DNA of 14,880 nucleotides from Betaproteobacteria bacterium (lineage in GTDB: Bacteria; Pseudomonadota; Gammaproteobacteria; Burkholderiales; Burkholderiaceae_C), in the NCBI GenBank assembly GCA_009923345.1, contig RFTR01000029.1, positions 1 through 14,880 on the forward strand, in the 5' to 3' direction. The translations under genes and the position numbers were made by a program. Below the pieces are notes generated by a model. That model made no database searches. It worked only from the letters and a program-made list of their open reading frames with translations, and was not told where the DNA came from. Shown here piece after piece: positions 14,196 to 14,880 of the stretch (its first letter is position 1; each line of letters opens with the position of its first letter).

Positions 14196-14880
14196 TTACG
14201 AACGCAAGCGCGCACTGAATTGTTGTGCCAATTGCGCCACAACGGTTTGCACCGCTTGGTCTATTTGTGCGTCGTTCAAGGTGGCTTCGTGGCTATTCAA
14301 GGTCAAACGAATCGCAAGGCTTTTTTCATCTGCTGCCATAGATGCGTTGGCAGTTTTTGCGCGGTATACATCGAACAAGACGGCATAGCGCAACCAACCT
14401 TGGGTACTGGCAGCATGCACTGCAGACATCACTTGGTCGTGCGCGATATGTTCCTTGACGATCACCGCAATATCACGCTCCACATTGGGAAACCTTTCAA
14501 CGGCTTGCGCGACAGGCACTGCACGCTCGGTAACTACATCTAAGTTCAACTCAAACATCACAGGGGCGCTAGATAAATCCCAGCTTTGTCGCCATTTGGG
14601 ATGCAACTCACCAACATGGCCAATTGCCTCACCATGAAGCAAAACTTTGGCGCAACGGCCTGGGTGCATGGCCGGATGTGTATCGGCTTCAAAAGTTGGC
14701 ACAGCAGGTGCAAGAAGCGCTTGCACATCAGCTTTCACATCATAGAAATCTGCCGATTGGTCTTTGACATCCCATTGCACGGGTGCCGCATTTCCAAAAG
14801 ATATACCGGCCACACGCATGGGTTGATCGAAACCTTTGACGGTGGTGTCGCTGTCAGGCACGCTGGCATTTTTTGAAAAC
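14196..14880 (-). CDS. pheT: phenylalanyl-tRNA synthetase beta subunit, 3' part (runs off right edge)
   Basis: Beta subunit of the alpha2-beta2 enzyme that charges tRNA-Phe. The window holds the last 228 codons, open to the right edge; the full family is about 800 residues. The first part, with GNAAPVQWDVKDQSADFYDVKADVQALL and HPGRCAKVLLHGEAIGHVGELHP, is the end of the catalytic-like B6-B7 module. From about residue 135 of this fragment, PNVERDIAVIVKEHIAHDQV to ARLRS is the C-terminal ferredoxin-fold anticodon-binding domain that contacts the tRNA-Phe. No start is within view. The gene is followed by ihfA as in many proteobacteria. Confidence 0.97.
   Translation of the reverse strand, partial: FSKNASVPDSDTTVKGFDQPMRVAGISFGNAAPVQWDVKDQSADFYDVKADVQALLAPAVPTFEADTHPAMHPGRCAKVLLHGEAIGHVGELHPKWRQSWDLSSAPVMFELNLDVVTERAVPVAQAVERFPNVERDIAVIVKEHIAHDQVMSAVHAASTQGWLRYAVLFDVYRAKTANASMAADEKSLAIRLTLNSHEATLNDAQIDQAVQTVVAQLAQQFSARLRS

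Overview
This window reads as chromosomal DNA of a betaproteobacterium in the order Burkholderiales, most likely Comamonadaceae or a close relative. The base composition is roughly half G+C, judged by eye. Three things point that way: a phaC-phaA-phaB polyhydroxybutyrate (PHB) cluster whose proteins resemble those of Cupriavidus and its relatives, the gene order pheT-ihfA-merR-tRNA-Pro typical of Burkholderiales, and TRAP transporter genes. No insertion sequence, phage gene or CRISPR array is visible. Coding density is high and no gene-free stretch exceeds 300 bases.

Layout from left to right. (1) Positions 1-4186, minus strand: a PHB operon in the order phaC, phaA, phaB. It is followed, with its start codon overlapping the phaB stop, by the 5' part of dusA, which runs off the left edge. 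PhaA condenses two acetyl-CoA, PhaB reduces the product to (R)-3-hydroxybutyryl-CoA, and PhaC polymerises it. (2) Positions 4187-5251: an intergenic control region with two inverted repeats, a small predicted membrane protein on the plus strand, and a convergent pgeF gene whose 3' end overlaps it antisense by 72 bases. (3) Positions 5386-7741, plus strand: a fumarylacetoacetate-hydrolase family enzyme and a Nudix hydrolase 11 bases apart, then a TRAP solute-binding protein (dctP) behind what looks like its own operator-bearing promoter. (4) Positions 7742-7868: a convergent gap filled with hairpins, including a strong bidirectional terminator. (5) Positions 7869-13125, minus strand: six closely spaced genes, read as methyltransferase, beta-hydroxyacid dehydrogenase, class III aminotransferase, bactofilin, dctQ and dctM. 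The TRAP permease genes therefore face the binding-protein gene tail to tail. (6) Positions 13152-14880, minus strand: the end of pheT, ihfA, a MerR-type regulator, and tRNA-Pro(GGG) with its own terminator.

The most notable observation is in the MerR gene. Its DNA-binding domain has lost a segment of about 38 bases, so the two halves are in different frames although both are otherwise well preserved. The other points worth a look are the split TRAP locus, the inverted repeat in the dctP promoter, dusA coupled to phaB where a phaR regulator is common, and the antisense overlap at pgeF. I found no convincing entirely new multi-gene system. Most of the window is recognisable housekeeping and metabolism.
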